Part shown: positions 25,012-33,198 of the stretch, in pieces
Layout of the letters: each line of letters starts with the position of its first letter
Position numbering within the stretch: position 1 is the stretch's first letter
NCBI GenBank assembly: GCA_038198445.1
Contig: JBBPZZ010000139.1
Location: 1 to 55,651, forward strand
Length of the DNA: 55,651 nt
Direction of reading: 5' to 3'
Source of the DNA: JACDDK01 sp038198445
GTDB lineage: Bacteria; Actinomycetota; Rubrobacteria; Rubrobacterales; Rubrobacteraceae
Notes under the pieces: model-generated
Database searches by the model: none
What the model was told of the DNA's origin: nothing
The model's input: the letters and a program-made list of their open reading frames with translations, nothing else
Translations under genes and position numbers: made by a program

Positions 25012-26253
25012 ATGACAAACGGACGCCCGGAGGCTTATATAACGGGGATAGGAATGGTCAGCCCAATTGGGGTTGGCCGCAAGAAGTTCTGGAGTTCGCT
25101 GCTGGCGAACGAGAGCGGGATCGGGCACATCACGCGCTTCGACACGGACGGCTTCGAGGTCAGGATCGCCGGCGAGTGTACGGACTTCGAGCCAAGAGAC
25201 TTCATGGACCGGAAGGTCGTGCAGCGGACGGACCGGTTCGCTCAGATGGGTCTGGCCTCGTCGAAGCTCGCCCTGGAAGACGCCGGCGCGTGGGACGTAT
25301 TGAGAGAACGCCCGGAGCGTGTAGGTTTGATCCTGGGCAGCGGCCTCGGCGGCGCGGAGAGCATGGACGATACCCAGGCCACCATAGACAGCAAGGGTCC
25401 GGGCCGGGTCAACCCGTTCGCCGTCACCAAGATCATGCCAAACTCGGGCGCCGCCCATATCGGCATTCAGCTCGGCGTGCAGGGTCCCTCCTCTGCGGGC
25501 GCCCTGGCCTGCACCTGCGGCACGGACATGATGGGGATCGGCTACGACCTCATCCGCCGGGGCGACGCGGACATGGTGATCTGCGGCGCCTCAGAGGCTC
25601 CACTCACCCCCGTGATAATGGCGGGCTTTATAGCGATGCGCGCGATGAGCCGTCTCAACGACGACCCCGAGGGTTCCTGCCGGCCCTACGACATCAACCA
25701 CGAAGGCTTCGTCATCGGCGAGGGCGCGGGGGTCGTGATCCTGGAAAGCGCCGAGTCAGTCGAGCGGCGGGGCGCGGAGCCCTACGCGAAGATAACCGGC
25801 GTCGGGCGCACCACGGACGCCTACAACATCACCGACCCGGACCCGAACGGCAGCGGCATCATGCGGGCCATGCAGCTCGCGGTAAAAGACGCCGGCCTCG
25901 AAGAAGGTCAGATCGGCTACATAAACCCGCACGGAACCGGAACCGTCGCCGGAGACGGCCCCGAGTCCCAGGCGATGGCCCGGATCAACCCGGACGTCAA
26001 GGTCTCCGCCACCAAATCCACCCTCGGCCACTCACTGGGCGCGAGCGGCGCCCTCGAGACCGTCGTCACCGCCCTTGCCATGAAGGAGAGGACCATCCCG
26101 CCGATGCGGAACCTGGACCAACCCGGTCACGGATGCGCCGACCTCGACTACGTGGTAAACGAACCCCGAAAAGTCCCCGACCTCGAAGCCGCCCTCTGCG
26201 CGAACCTCGGCGTCGGCGGCCACAACGCCGCAATAGTCCTGGAACAGGCGTAG
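25012..26253 (+). CDS. fabF: Beta-ketoacyl-ACP synthase II
   Basis: A 413-residue condensing enzyme. The Cys-His-His triad is seen in LACTCGTDMMG, NPHGTGTVAGD and KSTLGHSLGASG; the opening ITGIGMVSPIGVG and the end LGVGGHNAAIVLEQA are canonical. It elongates fatty acyl-ACP with malonyl-ACP. The ATG follows a strong GGGGGCGAG ribosome site. It opens a plus-strand operon with a peroxiredoxin, larE and a DUF456 protein; no acpP, fabD or other FAS genes are near, so it could be a stand-alone or specialised KAS. The large ORF in the +3 frame is a shadow. Confidence 0.95.
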   Translation: MTNGRPEAYITGIGMVSPIGVGRKKFWSSLLANESGIGHITRFDTDGFEVRIAGECTDFEPRDFMDRKVVQRTDRFAQMGLASSKLALEDAGAWDVLRERPERVGLILGSGLGGAESMDDTQATIDSKGPGRVNPFAVTKIMPNSGAAHIGIQLGVQGPSSAGALACTCGTDMMGIGYDLIRRGDADMVICGASEAPLTPVIMAGFIAMRAMSRLNDDPEGSCRPYDINHEGFVIGEGAGVVILESAESVERRGAEPYAKITGVGRTTDAYNITDPDPNGSGIMRAMQLAVKDAGLEEGQIGYINPHGTGTVAGDGPESQAMARINPDVKVSATKSTLGHSLGASGALETVVTALAMKERTIPPMRNLDQPGHGCADLDYVVNEPRKVPDLEAALCANLGVGGHNAAIVLEQA

Positions 26254-26260
26254 AGAGATC

Positions 26261-26833
26261 ATGACAAGGTCAGACAACGTATACGAGCTTCCCGAAAACA
26301 TCCCGGTCCCCACCGACGATGGAGCCTGCGACCACCTACCGGGGATGAGGGTTCCATCCGTCTCTCTGACGTCCACTTCCGGTGATGTGGTGGACCTTTC
26401 GGCGCTCCCCGGAAAGAGCGTCGTGTACTGCTATCCGCGCACTGGCAGGCCGGATCAGGCCCTGCCGGCAGGGTGGAACGAGATACCGGGCGCCCGGGGA
26501 TGCACGCCGCAGTCGTGTTCGTTCCGCGACCATCACGAGGAGCTTGGCTCTTTCGGCGCCAGGGTATTCGGCCTTAGCGCCCAGGACACCAAATACCAGA
26601 AGGAGGCCGCCGAAAGGCTCCATTTGCCCTTCGACCTGTTGAGCGACGAGAAACTCGACTTCGCGGGCGCTCTCACCCTGCCAACCTTCGAGGCGGGCGG
26701 CATGAGCCTTATAAAGCGTCTCACGCTCGTCATCGACGAAGGTAGCATCACCAAAGTTTTCTACCCGGTGTTTCCGCCGGACAGGAGCGCGGAGGAGGTC
26801 ATCCAATGGCTCTCCCAGACCACCGCGACCTAG
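26261..26833 (+). CDS. Peroxiredoxin (AhpC/TSA, BCP-like) with redox-active cysteine pair
   Basis: A 190-residue thioredoxin-fold peroxidase. The core reads KSVVYCYPRTGRPDQALPAG, then GARGCTPQSCSFRDHHEEL with the peroxidatic cysteine and a second cysteine five residues on, SAQDTKYQKEAAERLHLPFDLLSD, and the C-terminal LVIDEGSI. A 14-residue insertion between the YPRTG strand and the active cysteine is common to a subfamily. The gene is 7 bp after fabF and 12 bp before larE, so it is in the same transcript. Confidence 0.9.
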   Translation: MTRSDNVYELPENIPVPTDDGACDHLPGMRVPSVSLTSTSGDVVDLSALPGKSVVYCYPRTGRPDQALPAGWNEIPGARGCTPQSCSFRDHHEELGSFGARVFGLSAQDTKYQKEAAERLHLPFDLLSDEKLDFAGALTLPTFEAGGMSLIKRLTLVIDEGSITKVFYPVFPPDRSAEEVIQWLSQTTAT

Positions 26834-26845
26834 AGAGGATGTGAA

Positions 26846-27709
26846 ATGGAAACCGCTTCCACAAGTACCCTGGAGAACAGGCTAAGAGAGCTCGAATCCA
26901 TCGTCGCGCCGCGCGGTAGCGCGCTGGTAGCGTTCTCCGGCGGCGTGGACTCCTCTCTGGCCCTGGCCGTCGCCGCGCGGGCGCTTCCGACGAACAAGGT
27001 CCTCGCCGTCACCTCCAACAACGAGACCTATCTACCGTCCGAGTTGGAACTCGCCTCCGGGTTCGCGGAGTCGCTCGGCGTGGAACACCTCGTGGTCAAC
27101 ACGCGCGAGTTGGACAACCCCAACTACGCCAGCAACCCGACCAATCGCTGCTACTTCTGCAAGAGCACGCTCTACTCGGACCTGAACAGGCTGGCCGAGG
27201 AGAAAGGCTACGCCTGCGTCGTGGATGGGGCCAACAAGGACGACGAGGGCGATTACCGTCCTGGAAGGAAAGCGGCCAAAGAGCTTGGCGTAGTCTCTCC
27301 GCTCTCGGTGGCCGGGGTTGGCAAGGCGGAAGTACGAGAGCTCGCCCAATATCTAGGTTTGCCGAGCTGGGATAAGCCGGCGCTTGCGTGTCTATCCAGC
27401 CGGTTCCCTTATGGGCAGGAGATCACACCGGAGAAACTCACCCAGGTGGCGCGGGCCGAGGAGTTCCTGCGCGGCGAGGGTTTCCGGCAGGTGCGGGTCA
27501 GGCATCACGGAGAGATCGCCCGGCTGGAGGTTGGGGCGGAGGAGCTGGACCGGGCGTTCTCGATGCGGGAGGAGATCTCCAACGAGCTAAAGGACGCGGG
27601 CTTCCTCTACGTCACCCTGGACCTCGCCGGATACAAGTCCGGCAGCCTCAACGCCGCGTTGAAGAAGCCCGGCAAGAAGGCTCGCAAGGTCTTGCCCGTG
27701 ATCGGCTAG
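26846..27709 (+). CDS. larE: ATP-dependent sacrificial sulfur transferase
   Basis: PP-loop protein of 287 residues. The N-terminus has FSGGVDSSLALAVAARAL (ATP pyrophosphatase loop), then NPTNRCYFCKSTLYSDL and PALACLSSRFPYGQ. The last cysteine matches Cys176 of Lactobacillus LarE, the one that donates its sulfur to the pincer nickel cofactor of lactate racemase. LarB, LarC and LarA are not nearby, so the cofactor system would have to be completed elsewhere or the protein serves another thiolation. It follows the peroxiredoxin closely. Confidence 0.9.
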   Translation: METASTSTLENRLRELESIVAPRGSALVAFSGGVDSSLALAVAARALPTNKVLAVTSNNETYLPSELELASGFAESLGVEHLVVNTRELDNPNYASNPTNRCYFCKSTLYSDLNRLAEEKGYACVVDGANKDDEGDYRPGRKAAKELGVVSPLSVAGVGKAEVRELAQYLGLPSWDKPALACLSSRFPYGQEITPEKLTQVARAEEFLRGEGFRQVRVRHHGEIARLEVGAEELDRAFSMREEISNELKDAGFLYVTLDLAGYKSGSLNAALKKPGKKARKVLPVIG

Positions 27710-27715
27710 AGAGCC

Positions 27716-28285
27716 GTGTCCGGGGGCGAACCGCTACTGGTGGTCACGCTCCTCGTCATGCTCGTCGGCCTTGCCGGCAGCATTCTCCCCGGCGTACCGG
27801 GCGTCCCGCTAATCTTCTTATCAGCGCTCCTCTACGGGATTTTCACAGGCTTCGAGGAAATCGGCGTCCTCATCCTCATCCTGCTGTTTGTCTTCGCGGC
27901 CATCGCGTTTATCGCGGATTTCGCGGGAACTTCCTACGGAGCACGAAGGTTCGGGGCGAGTAACTGGGGCACGGTTGGCGGCGCGATAGGCGGTATCGCC
28001 GGGGCGCTGGCCGGCGCGCTGTTCTTCGGCATAGGCTCGCTGTTCGGACTTATACTCGGCACCACCGGCGGCGTCTTTCTCGGCGAGTACCTGCGTTGTG
28101 AACGCGAGGCTTCAGGCACCGGGTCTTCCACCGGAGCGGAACAGGCAGGCTCCGGGCGCGGCGATTGGCGCCGGGCCTCCCGGGCGGTGGGCGGCGTGTT
28201 CGTGGGTTATCTGATCTCCGCCGCCGCGCAGGGTCTAGTCGGAGTGGCGAGCGTAACGGTCTTCGTGCTGGCCCTACTCTATTAG
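27716..28285 (+). CDS. DUF456 membrane protein
   Basis: A 189-residue protein of mostly glycine-rich hydrophobic helices: LVMLVGLAGSILPGVPGVPLIFLSALLYG (residues 12-40), DFAGTSYGARRFGASNWG and GALFFGIGSLFGLILGTTGGVFLGEYL, the signature of DUF456 (several predicted membrane segments). A hydrophilic loop (about 125-150) precedes the last helices. GTG start, 6 bp after larE; last gene of the fabF operon. Role unknown. Confidence 0.88.
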   Translation: MSGGEPLLVVTLLVMLVGLAGSILPGVPGVPLIFLSALLYGIFTGFEEIGVLILILLFVFAAIAFIADFAGTSYGARRFGASNWGTVGGAIGGIAGALAGALFFGIGSLFGLILGTTGGVFLGEYLRCEREASGTGSSTGAEQAGSGRGDWRRASRAVGGVFVGYLISAAAQGLVGVASVTVFVLALLY

Positions 28286-28309
28286 GCAACTTATCGTTAC
28301 CTGTTCAGG

Positions 28310-29206
28310 CTACTCTTCCGGCCCGTCATCTTCGTGGTGTTCGCGCAGGAAACCTTCCAGTTCCTGGGCCAACTCGTCACCGGACGGAAGGTCTCTAATA
28401 CCGCCCGCGGTCGCCGCGGAGTCGAAGCGCTCTTCGAGCATCTGCACGTAAGAGGCGAGGTCCGAATCCTGGGACACGGCCGCCGAGACCTGCTCCTGGT
28501 AGTCCGTGGCGGTGTTTGCGAGGTCCGAGGTATCCGCCTCTATACCAAGCAAGCTGGACAGGTTGCCCAGAAGAGCCAGCGCGGCGGGCGCGGACGGTAC
28601 GGAAGGCAGGTAGTGAGGCACCGAGGCCCAGAAGCTCACGCAGGGCAACCCTTGCTCGGCGCACATGCTGGGCAGGATGCCGGTAATGCCGGTTGGGCCT
28701 TCGTAACGCGATGAGGACAGATCCAGGTTCTCGATAAGCGCCGGGTCTTGCGAATTAGCGGAGACCGAGACCGGCCGTGAGTGCGGTACGTCGGCCAGCA
28801 GCGCCCCTATCGTCACCACCAGTTCGACATCTAACTCCCTGGCGAGTTGGACGAGCGTCCGCGAGAAGGAACGCCACCGGAAGTTTGGCTCTGGCCCGGA
28901 GAGCAGGATCGCCCCGCGCCCTCCCGTCGCGGCGAGGCTGGAAGCCGTCGCGCGCAACTCGTTCTCGGGCCATTCGACCTTTCGCGTCACGCCCTCGACC
29001 AGGCTGACGTGCGGGCGCGTGGCCTGAAAATCGAAGAACTCTTCGGAATCGAAGCTACCGAAACGCCGCGCCTCCCAGGAGTTCGCCAGCGTATCCACGG
29101 CCACGCTGGCCGCCTCCGCCGCGTCGTTCCAGCCGGTAAACCCGGCGATCAAAACCGGACGTTCGAGCTCCGGTCTCCACTCTAAGTTCAGGTATTTATT
29201 GTCCAT
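28310..29206 (-). CDS. PAC2 family protein
   Basis: A 298-residue protein of the PAC2 (proteasome assembly chaperone-like) fold: PVLIAGFTGWNDAAEAASVAVDTLAN at the N-terminus, EPNFRWRSFSRTLVQLARELDVELVVTIGALLADVPHSRPV in the middle, GPTGITGILPSMCAEQGLPCVSFWASVPHYL later. The C-terminal 25 residues are acidic. Bacterial PAC2 proteins are common in actinobacteria; function in proteasome assembly is not proven. It faces the DUF456 gene tail to tail, 24 bp apart. Confidence 0.88.
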   Translation of the reverse strand: MDNKYLNLEWRPELERPVLIAGFTGWNDAAEAASVAVDTLANSWEARRFGSFDSEEFFDFQATRPHVSLVEGVTRKVEWPENELRATASSLAATGGRGAILLSGPEPNFRWRSFSRTLVQLARELDVELVVTIGALLADVPHSRPVSVSANSQDPALIENLDLSSSRYEGPTGITGILPSMCAEQGLPCVSFWASVPHYLPSVPSAPAALALLGNLSSLLGIEADTSDLANTATDYQEQVSAAVSQDSDLASYVQMLEERFDSAATAGGIRDLPSGDELAQELEGFLREHHEDDGPEE

Positions 29207-29262
29207 CCGGCAAGCTTACCACGCCGCGCCCCAGGACCGGACAACGTATCAGAGAGCCAGGG

Positions 29263-30444
29263 TTAGCGAGTGTATTCTATTCGGTATACGGCTCCGCTGG
29301 AGCGGTCGAGGTAGAGTAATCCACCGCCGCTGCTAACGTCTATGTCTACTGGCTGTCCGGTCCCCTTAGCGAATGCGAAAGACTTATCGGTGTCGGGGTC
29401 ATAGCGGCGTATCCAGCCGTTGCAGAAGTCCGCGTAGAAGTAGTCGCCAACGTATCCGGCCGGGAAGCGCCTGCTCTGCGGGTTGTAGAAGTCGCCGCCA
29501 GTGATGGCGCATCCGGTTGTACCAGTGTCGCCGTGACGGTAGGCGAAGGTGGGTCCTCTGTAGCTGGGGTTCGACTCGGGGCCTTCGTAGCGGGGCCATC
29601 CGTAGTTGGCGCCCGCTACCCCGCGATTGATCTCCTCCCAAGTCTGCTTGCCCACGTCGTTTATGTAGATCTTTCCGGTGCCACGCTGTACGGCGAAGCT
29701 GAAAGGATTCCGCAGTCCAAGCGCCCAAATGGCTTTGTTCCTGCCGTCGGCGCGGTTATAGAACGGGTTGTCCCTGGGAATAGTTCCGTCCGCGTTGATA
29801 CGCAGCATCTTCCCCTTGAGGTTCTTCAGCGTCTGCGCGTTCTTGGGGTTGTTGTTCTCCCCGACGGCCGCGTAGAGCTTGCCGTCCGTCCCGAAGTGCA
29901 GCGCTCCTCCGTTGTGGTTGGTCTTATCGCTCAAGTTGTTCAGGTTGAGGAGGGTACGCGCGCTACCGGACGCCGCCACGTTCCCGTTCGCGGTGTAGCG
30001 GGCGATACGGTTGTGGATCTTCGGGCTCTTCGCCGTATAGTAGACGTAGACGTAATGGTTGGTGGAGAAATTGGGGTCCACGGCCACCCCCAAGAGCCCT
30101 CGTTCTCCGCGCGAGTCCACGTTGAGCCTCACGAATGGCGTTTGCAGCAACCGCCCATCTTTTATTACGCGCAGGTTACCGCCCTGTTGGGCCACGAAGA
30201 TCCTTCCGTCTGGCGCAACGTCCATGGATGTAGGGTTCGAGATACCACCCGCCACGCGCCCCTTGACGAAACCCTTTGGCAACGTGGTCGCGCCTTCCGC
30301 CGCATCCACACGTATCAGTAGCGAAACCACGGTCAATGCAAGAACTACACCTAGAAGTATGACGACCGCCGTAAGACGCAAACCTCGCTTGCCTGTACCA
30401 TAATTCACGGTCGCGTCTTCCGTTCCGGTCAAAACTCTCTCCAT
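29263..30444 (-). CDS. PQQ-type sugar dehydrogenase (glucose/sorbosone dehydrogenase family)
   Basis: A 393-residue exported or membrane-anchored beta-propeller. One N-terminal hydrophobic helix (about 25-45) precedes the mature domain. Family blocks include GGISNPTSMDVAPDGRIFVAQQGG, GERGLLGVAVDPNF, NHNGGALHFGTDGKLYAAVGENN, IWALGLRNPFSFAV and WPRYEGPESNPSYRGPTF. Such proteins oxidise sugars with PQQ, though many homologues have unknown substrates and may bind no PQQ. The ATG follows AGGAG. Single gene. Confidence 0.88.
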   Translation of the reverse strand: MERVLTGTEDATVNYGTGKRGLRLTAVVILLGVVLALTVVSLLIRVDAAEGATTLPKGFVKGRVAGGISNPTSMDVAPDGRIFVAQQGGNLRVIKDGRLLQTPFVRLNVDSRGERGLLGVAVDPNFSTNHYVYVYYTAKSPKIHNRIARYTANGNVAASGSARTLLNLNNLSDKTNHNGGALHFGTDGKLYAAVGENNNPKNAQTLKNLKGKMLRINADGTIPRDNPFYNRADGRNKAIWALGLRNPFSFAVQRGTGKIYINDVGKQTWEEINRGVAGANYGWPRYEGPESNPSYRGPTFAYRHGDTGTTGCAITGGDFYNPQSRRFPAGYVGDYFYADFCNGWIRRYDPDTDKSFAFAKGTGQPVDIDVSSGGGLLYLDRSSGAVYRIEYTR

Positions 30445-30548
30445 GCTATTCTCCTGATCGATCCAAGAGTTCGAGTCGTTACGATCCGGACGCTACCACG
30501 CTCCATACCGCAGCGCAAGAGCGCCTCTTACACACTGATAATAGAGGC

Positions 30549-31124
30549 CTAATCGACGAACGAGCGATCGAGCGTCAGGGCGCTTTCCAGCCGCCGCAGG
30601 TACTCGTCTCCGGGGATCTCCACCGCCCCAAGCCGGGCCAGGTGATCGTTCTGTATCTGACAGTCGAGCAGCGCGTACCCGCGTTCCTTCAGATGCTCGA
30701 CTAGATAATAGAAGCAAACTTTCGAAGCGTCCGTCATTCGGCTGAACATCGACTCGCCCATGAACGCGCCGCCGAGGGCGACACCGTAGAGTCCGCCGGC
30801 CAGCTCACCGTCCCTGTACGCCTCGACACTATGCGCCTTGCCCGCACTATGGAACCGCAAGAACCCTTCGATGATATCGGCGTTGATCCAGGTCTCCCTC
30901 CGGGCCGCGCAGGCCTTTATGACGGCTTCGAAGTCCCGGTTCACGAAAACTTCATAGGTTCCCTTCCGGATCACACGCGCCAGCGACTTGGAGACGTGCA
31001 ACGCTTCCAACTCCAGGATGGAACGCGGGTCGGAACGGTAAAACTCTACCCGCCCGTAGCCGTCGGCCATCGGGAACGCTCCCGCCCTATAGCATGCTTC
31101 GAGGATCTCCGGCGTGAGGTTCAT
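30549..31124 (-). CDS. aat: Leucyl/phenylalanyl-tRNA-protein transferase
   Basis: A 191-residue L/F-transferase that adds Leu or Phe to proteins with N-terminal Lys or Arg, feeding the N-degron pathway. Landmarks: LEACYRAGAFPMAD, VEFYRSDPRSILEL, GLYGVALGGAFMGESMFSRMTDASKV and LLDCQIQNDHLARLGAVEIPGDEYL. ATG start without a ribosome site, 34 bp from a divergent start codon; a TTTAAT lies 8 bp upstream, so the mRNA may be leaderless. Confidence 0.95.
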   Translation of the reverse strand: MNLTPEILEACYRAGAFPMADGYGRVEFYRSDPRSILELEALHVSKSLARVIRKGTYEVFVNRDFEAVIKACAARRETWINADIIEGFLRFHSAGKAHSVEAYRDGELAGGLYGVALGGAFMGESMFSRMTDASKVCFYYLVEHLKERGYALLDCQIQNDHLARLGAVEIPGDEYLRRLESALTLDRSFVD

Positions 31125-31132
31125 ACGCGCAT

Positions 31133-31150
31133 ATTAAATCGTTCTACAAT
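31133..31150. promoter_or_regulatory. Overlapping divergent minus-10 elements between aat and the DUF1499 gene
   Basis: The two start codons are only 34 bp apart. On the minus strand TTTAAT (31138-31133) ends 8 bp before the aat ATG; on the plus strand TACAAT (31145-31150) ends 8 bp before the DUF1499 ATG. Neither gene has a ribosome site, which fits two leaderless mRNAs; minus-35 sequences would lie inside the opposite gene. Confidence 0.5.
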
Positions 31151-31158
31151 ACTCGCGC

Positions 31159-31497
31159 ATGAGAGACATCGAGCGTCCGACCCCGAACTCAGCGCGCGCC
31201 ATCCGAACATATCCTTTTCCTCCGGAACAAATTGTCGAGGCGCTTCGGCGGACTATAGAAGAACTACCCCGCTGGACGTTAGAGTCCGCCGGCAAGGGAG
31301 GATTGAGAGCAATAAGAAGATCGCGCCTCTTTCACTTCAAGGACGACGTAACAATCAGGATCGAAAGCCAGGAAGAGGGCTCCAGGGTAGAGTTCGATAG
31401 CGTGTCCCGCGTGGGCAAGAGTGACCTGGGACAGAACCGGCGCAACTTGAAGGACCTGATCGCGGCTTTGGACAAGAGTTACCCTAATATCGGTTAG
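31159..31497 (+). CDS. DUF1499 domain protein
   Basis: A 112-residue small soluble protein; TYPFPPEQIVEALRRTIEELPRWTL, VTIRIESQEEGSRVEFDSVSRVGKSDLGQNRRNLKDLIAALD is the DUF1499 signature. Function unknown. The ATG has no ribosome site but a TACAAT 8 bp before it. Its end overlaps the end of the TVP38-family gene running the other way by 4 bp. Confidence 0.88.
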   Translation: MRDIERPTPNSARAIRTYPFPPEQIVEALRRTIEELPRWTLESAGKGGLRAIRRSRLFHFKDDVTIRIESQEEGSRVEFDSVSRVGKSDLGQNRRNLKDLIAALDKSYPNIG

Positions 31498-32225
31498 GGT
31501 AACGGCTTTCCGCTTCGGTGGCGACTCACTATTGCAGCCACGATTCCTCCCGCGACAACGATTCCGAAGACGACGAGGAGAACATTGATGTATTGCGGGG
31601 CCCGCTGTCCGAGGAAAGCATATACGAAGGTCGCGGGGGTCATTCCAACGACGGTCGCGATCAGGAAACCGAGAAACCTCATTCTGGCGAGACCGGCCGC
31701 GTAAGAGATCGCGTCGAAAGACACTACCGGGATGAGACGCGCGATCAGGACCGCGTAGACTCCGTAACGCGCGAACCACTTGTCCGCCGCTCCCAGGCTT
31801 CGCTTGCCGACCATCGCCTCTACCGGCGCGCGGCCGAGAGCGTGCGCGATCCCGAACGATATGGCCGCCGCCAACGCCGCACTTACCAGGCTCAACATCC
31901 CGCCCCAGAACGCGCCGAACGCGAGTCCGTTGGCGAACGCCAGTATGAAAGACGGCAGGAACGCCAGCAAAGCCTGGAGCACCATCAACCCCGCCGATAC
32001 CACCGGAGCCCAGGCGCCGTAGGACAGGATGTAGTCCCGGACGGCCTCGATGTCTCCGCTCGCGAGTACCCGAACCGCCCGATCCGCCTCGGTGCGAAAA
32101 GCTTCCGAGACAAAATACAAGGTCCCGAGAACCAGCAGTAACAAGACGGTCAGCGCGGGCCGAAGCCACTTGACGGCCCGACGCTGGGTTAACTTATCCG
32201 GGTAGTTTGTTCCCTCGTCACTCAT
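31494..32225 (-). CDS. TVP38/TMEM64 (VTT/DedA-type) membrane protein
   Basis: A 243-residue inner-membrane protein with about five or six helices. The VTT-domain marks are FLPSFILAFANGLAFGAFWGG, the amphipathic re-entrant segment around SFGIAHALGRAPVEAM, and ARLIPVVSFDAISYAAGLARM. The family is linked to lipid scrambling. The ATG at 32225 overlaps the stop of the methyltransferase gene (ATGA), and the 28 codons upstream in the same frame are shadow. Likely in an operon with the methyltransferase. Confidence 0.92.
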   Translation of the reverse strand: MSDEGTNYPDKLTQRRAVKWLRPALTVLLLLVLGTLYFVSEAFRTEADRAVRVLASGDIEAVRDYILSYGAWAPVVSAGLMVLQALLAFLPSFILAFANGLAFGAFWGGMLSLVSAALAAAISFGIAHALGRAPVEAMVGKRSLGAADKWFARYGVYAVLIARLIPVVSFDAISYAAGLARMRFLGFLIATVVGMTPATFVYAFLGQRAPQYINVLLVVFGIVVAGGIVAAIVSRHRSGKPLP

Positions 32226-33172
32226 GGGTTTCGCGCCAGGATCAGGTGCGTCCCCCTGCCCGGCACCGGGATTATCTCTATCGCCTCGAACCCTGTCGCC
32301 CGGAGCCACTCCTCGTATTCCGCCGCCGTGTACGTGTTTCCACGCGAGGTCGTCACGAGCATGTTGACGGCGAAGAGCGCGGCGTCCTCGCTCATGCCGC
32401 GGACGAACTCCCGGATTACCAGCAGCCCGCCGGAGACGAGCGGGCCGCGCATCCTCTCGAACAGCGCCCGGTTCTCCTCCGGGCCGTACATGTGCGATGT
32501 ATTTCCGAAGTAGATCGCATCGAACGGCCCCTCCGGCAACGCGTCATTCATGTCCCCTGCTTCCGTGTCGACGCCCGCTTCGGCGAGCTGCTCGCGCATC
32601 AGTTCGATCACTCCGGGCCGATCAAAGACCGTGACCCGCGCCCCACCCCGCGCAAAAGCCTCCGCGTTCGTACCCGGACCGCCTCCCACGTCCAGTATTC
32701 GGGCGCCATCTGGCAGACGCGGCAACACCGCCGAGGCGACCGAACCCGCGCCGGGCCGCGCCCTACGGCGCATCGCCTGGATAAAGGTCGCCGTTCCGCC
32801 GAAGTCCCGCGAGGTCCGATCTTCGACCGGCTCCCCACTCCGAAGCACCTCTGGAATGCGGCTCCAGCTTCCGATCAACTCGAACCGGTGAACGACGCTC
32901 TCCCCGGCGTAATCCGCATACCCGGCGTCCAGCAGCGGAGCCCTGTGTTCCGGCCGAAGCCGGAAACCTCGCGTCCCTTCATCCAAGATACCCTGCTCTT
33001 CGAGCGCGGCCAGGAGCACGTAGACCGCTCGGGCGTCGAGCGCCAACCCGTCCGCGACCTCCTGGGGGGTGCGAGCCTCTTCAGAGACCGCTTCGATCAC
33101 TCCATCCCGGAGCGCGGCGCCGAGAAGGACCGCCTCCCGCCAGTCAAGCTCCGTGTAGTTGATCTCACCCAT
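32222..33172 (-). CDS. SAM-dependent O-methyltransferase (plant/bacterial type, family 2)
   Basis: A 316-residue enzyme. Residues 15-75 are a winged-helix dimerisation domain (TPQEVADGLALDARAVYVLLAALEEQGIL); residues 150-310 hold the Rossmann fold with ILDVGGGPGTNAEAFA (SAM motif I), VTVFDRP and GGLLVIREF. The substrate is unknown. ATG at 33172 is chosen because the domain begins there; a TACAAT lies 10 bp upstream and no ribosome site is seen. It is 26 bp downstream of the asparaginase gene and overlaps the TVP38-type gene. Confidence 0.88.
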   Translation of the reverse strand: MGEINYTELDWREAVLLGAALRDGVIEAVSEEARTPQEVADGLALDARAVYVLLAALEEQGILDEGTRGFRLRPEHRAPLLDAGYADYAGESVVHRFELIGSWSRIPEVLRSGEPVEDRTSRDFGGTATFIQAMRRRARPGAGSVASAVLPRLPDGARILDVGGGPGTNAEAFARGGARVTVFDRPGVIELMREQLAEAGVDTEAGDMNDALPEGPFDAIYFGNTSHMYGPEENRALFERMRGPLVSGGLLVIREFVRGMSEDAALFAVNMLVTTSRGNTYTAAEYEEWLRATGFEAIEIIPVPGRGTHLILARNP

Positions 33173-33198
33173 TGCAGGGATGATTGTATCCCGCGCCG

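Noticed and set aside
24975..26264. Long plus-strand ORF over fabF (429 codons)
   Set aside because: Shadow of fabF in a neighbouring frame; arginine and proline rich with no recognisable family.
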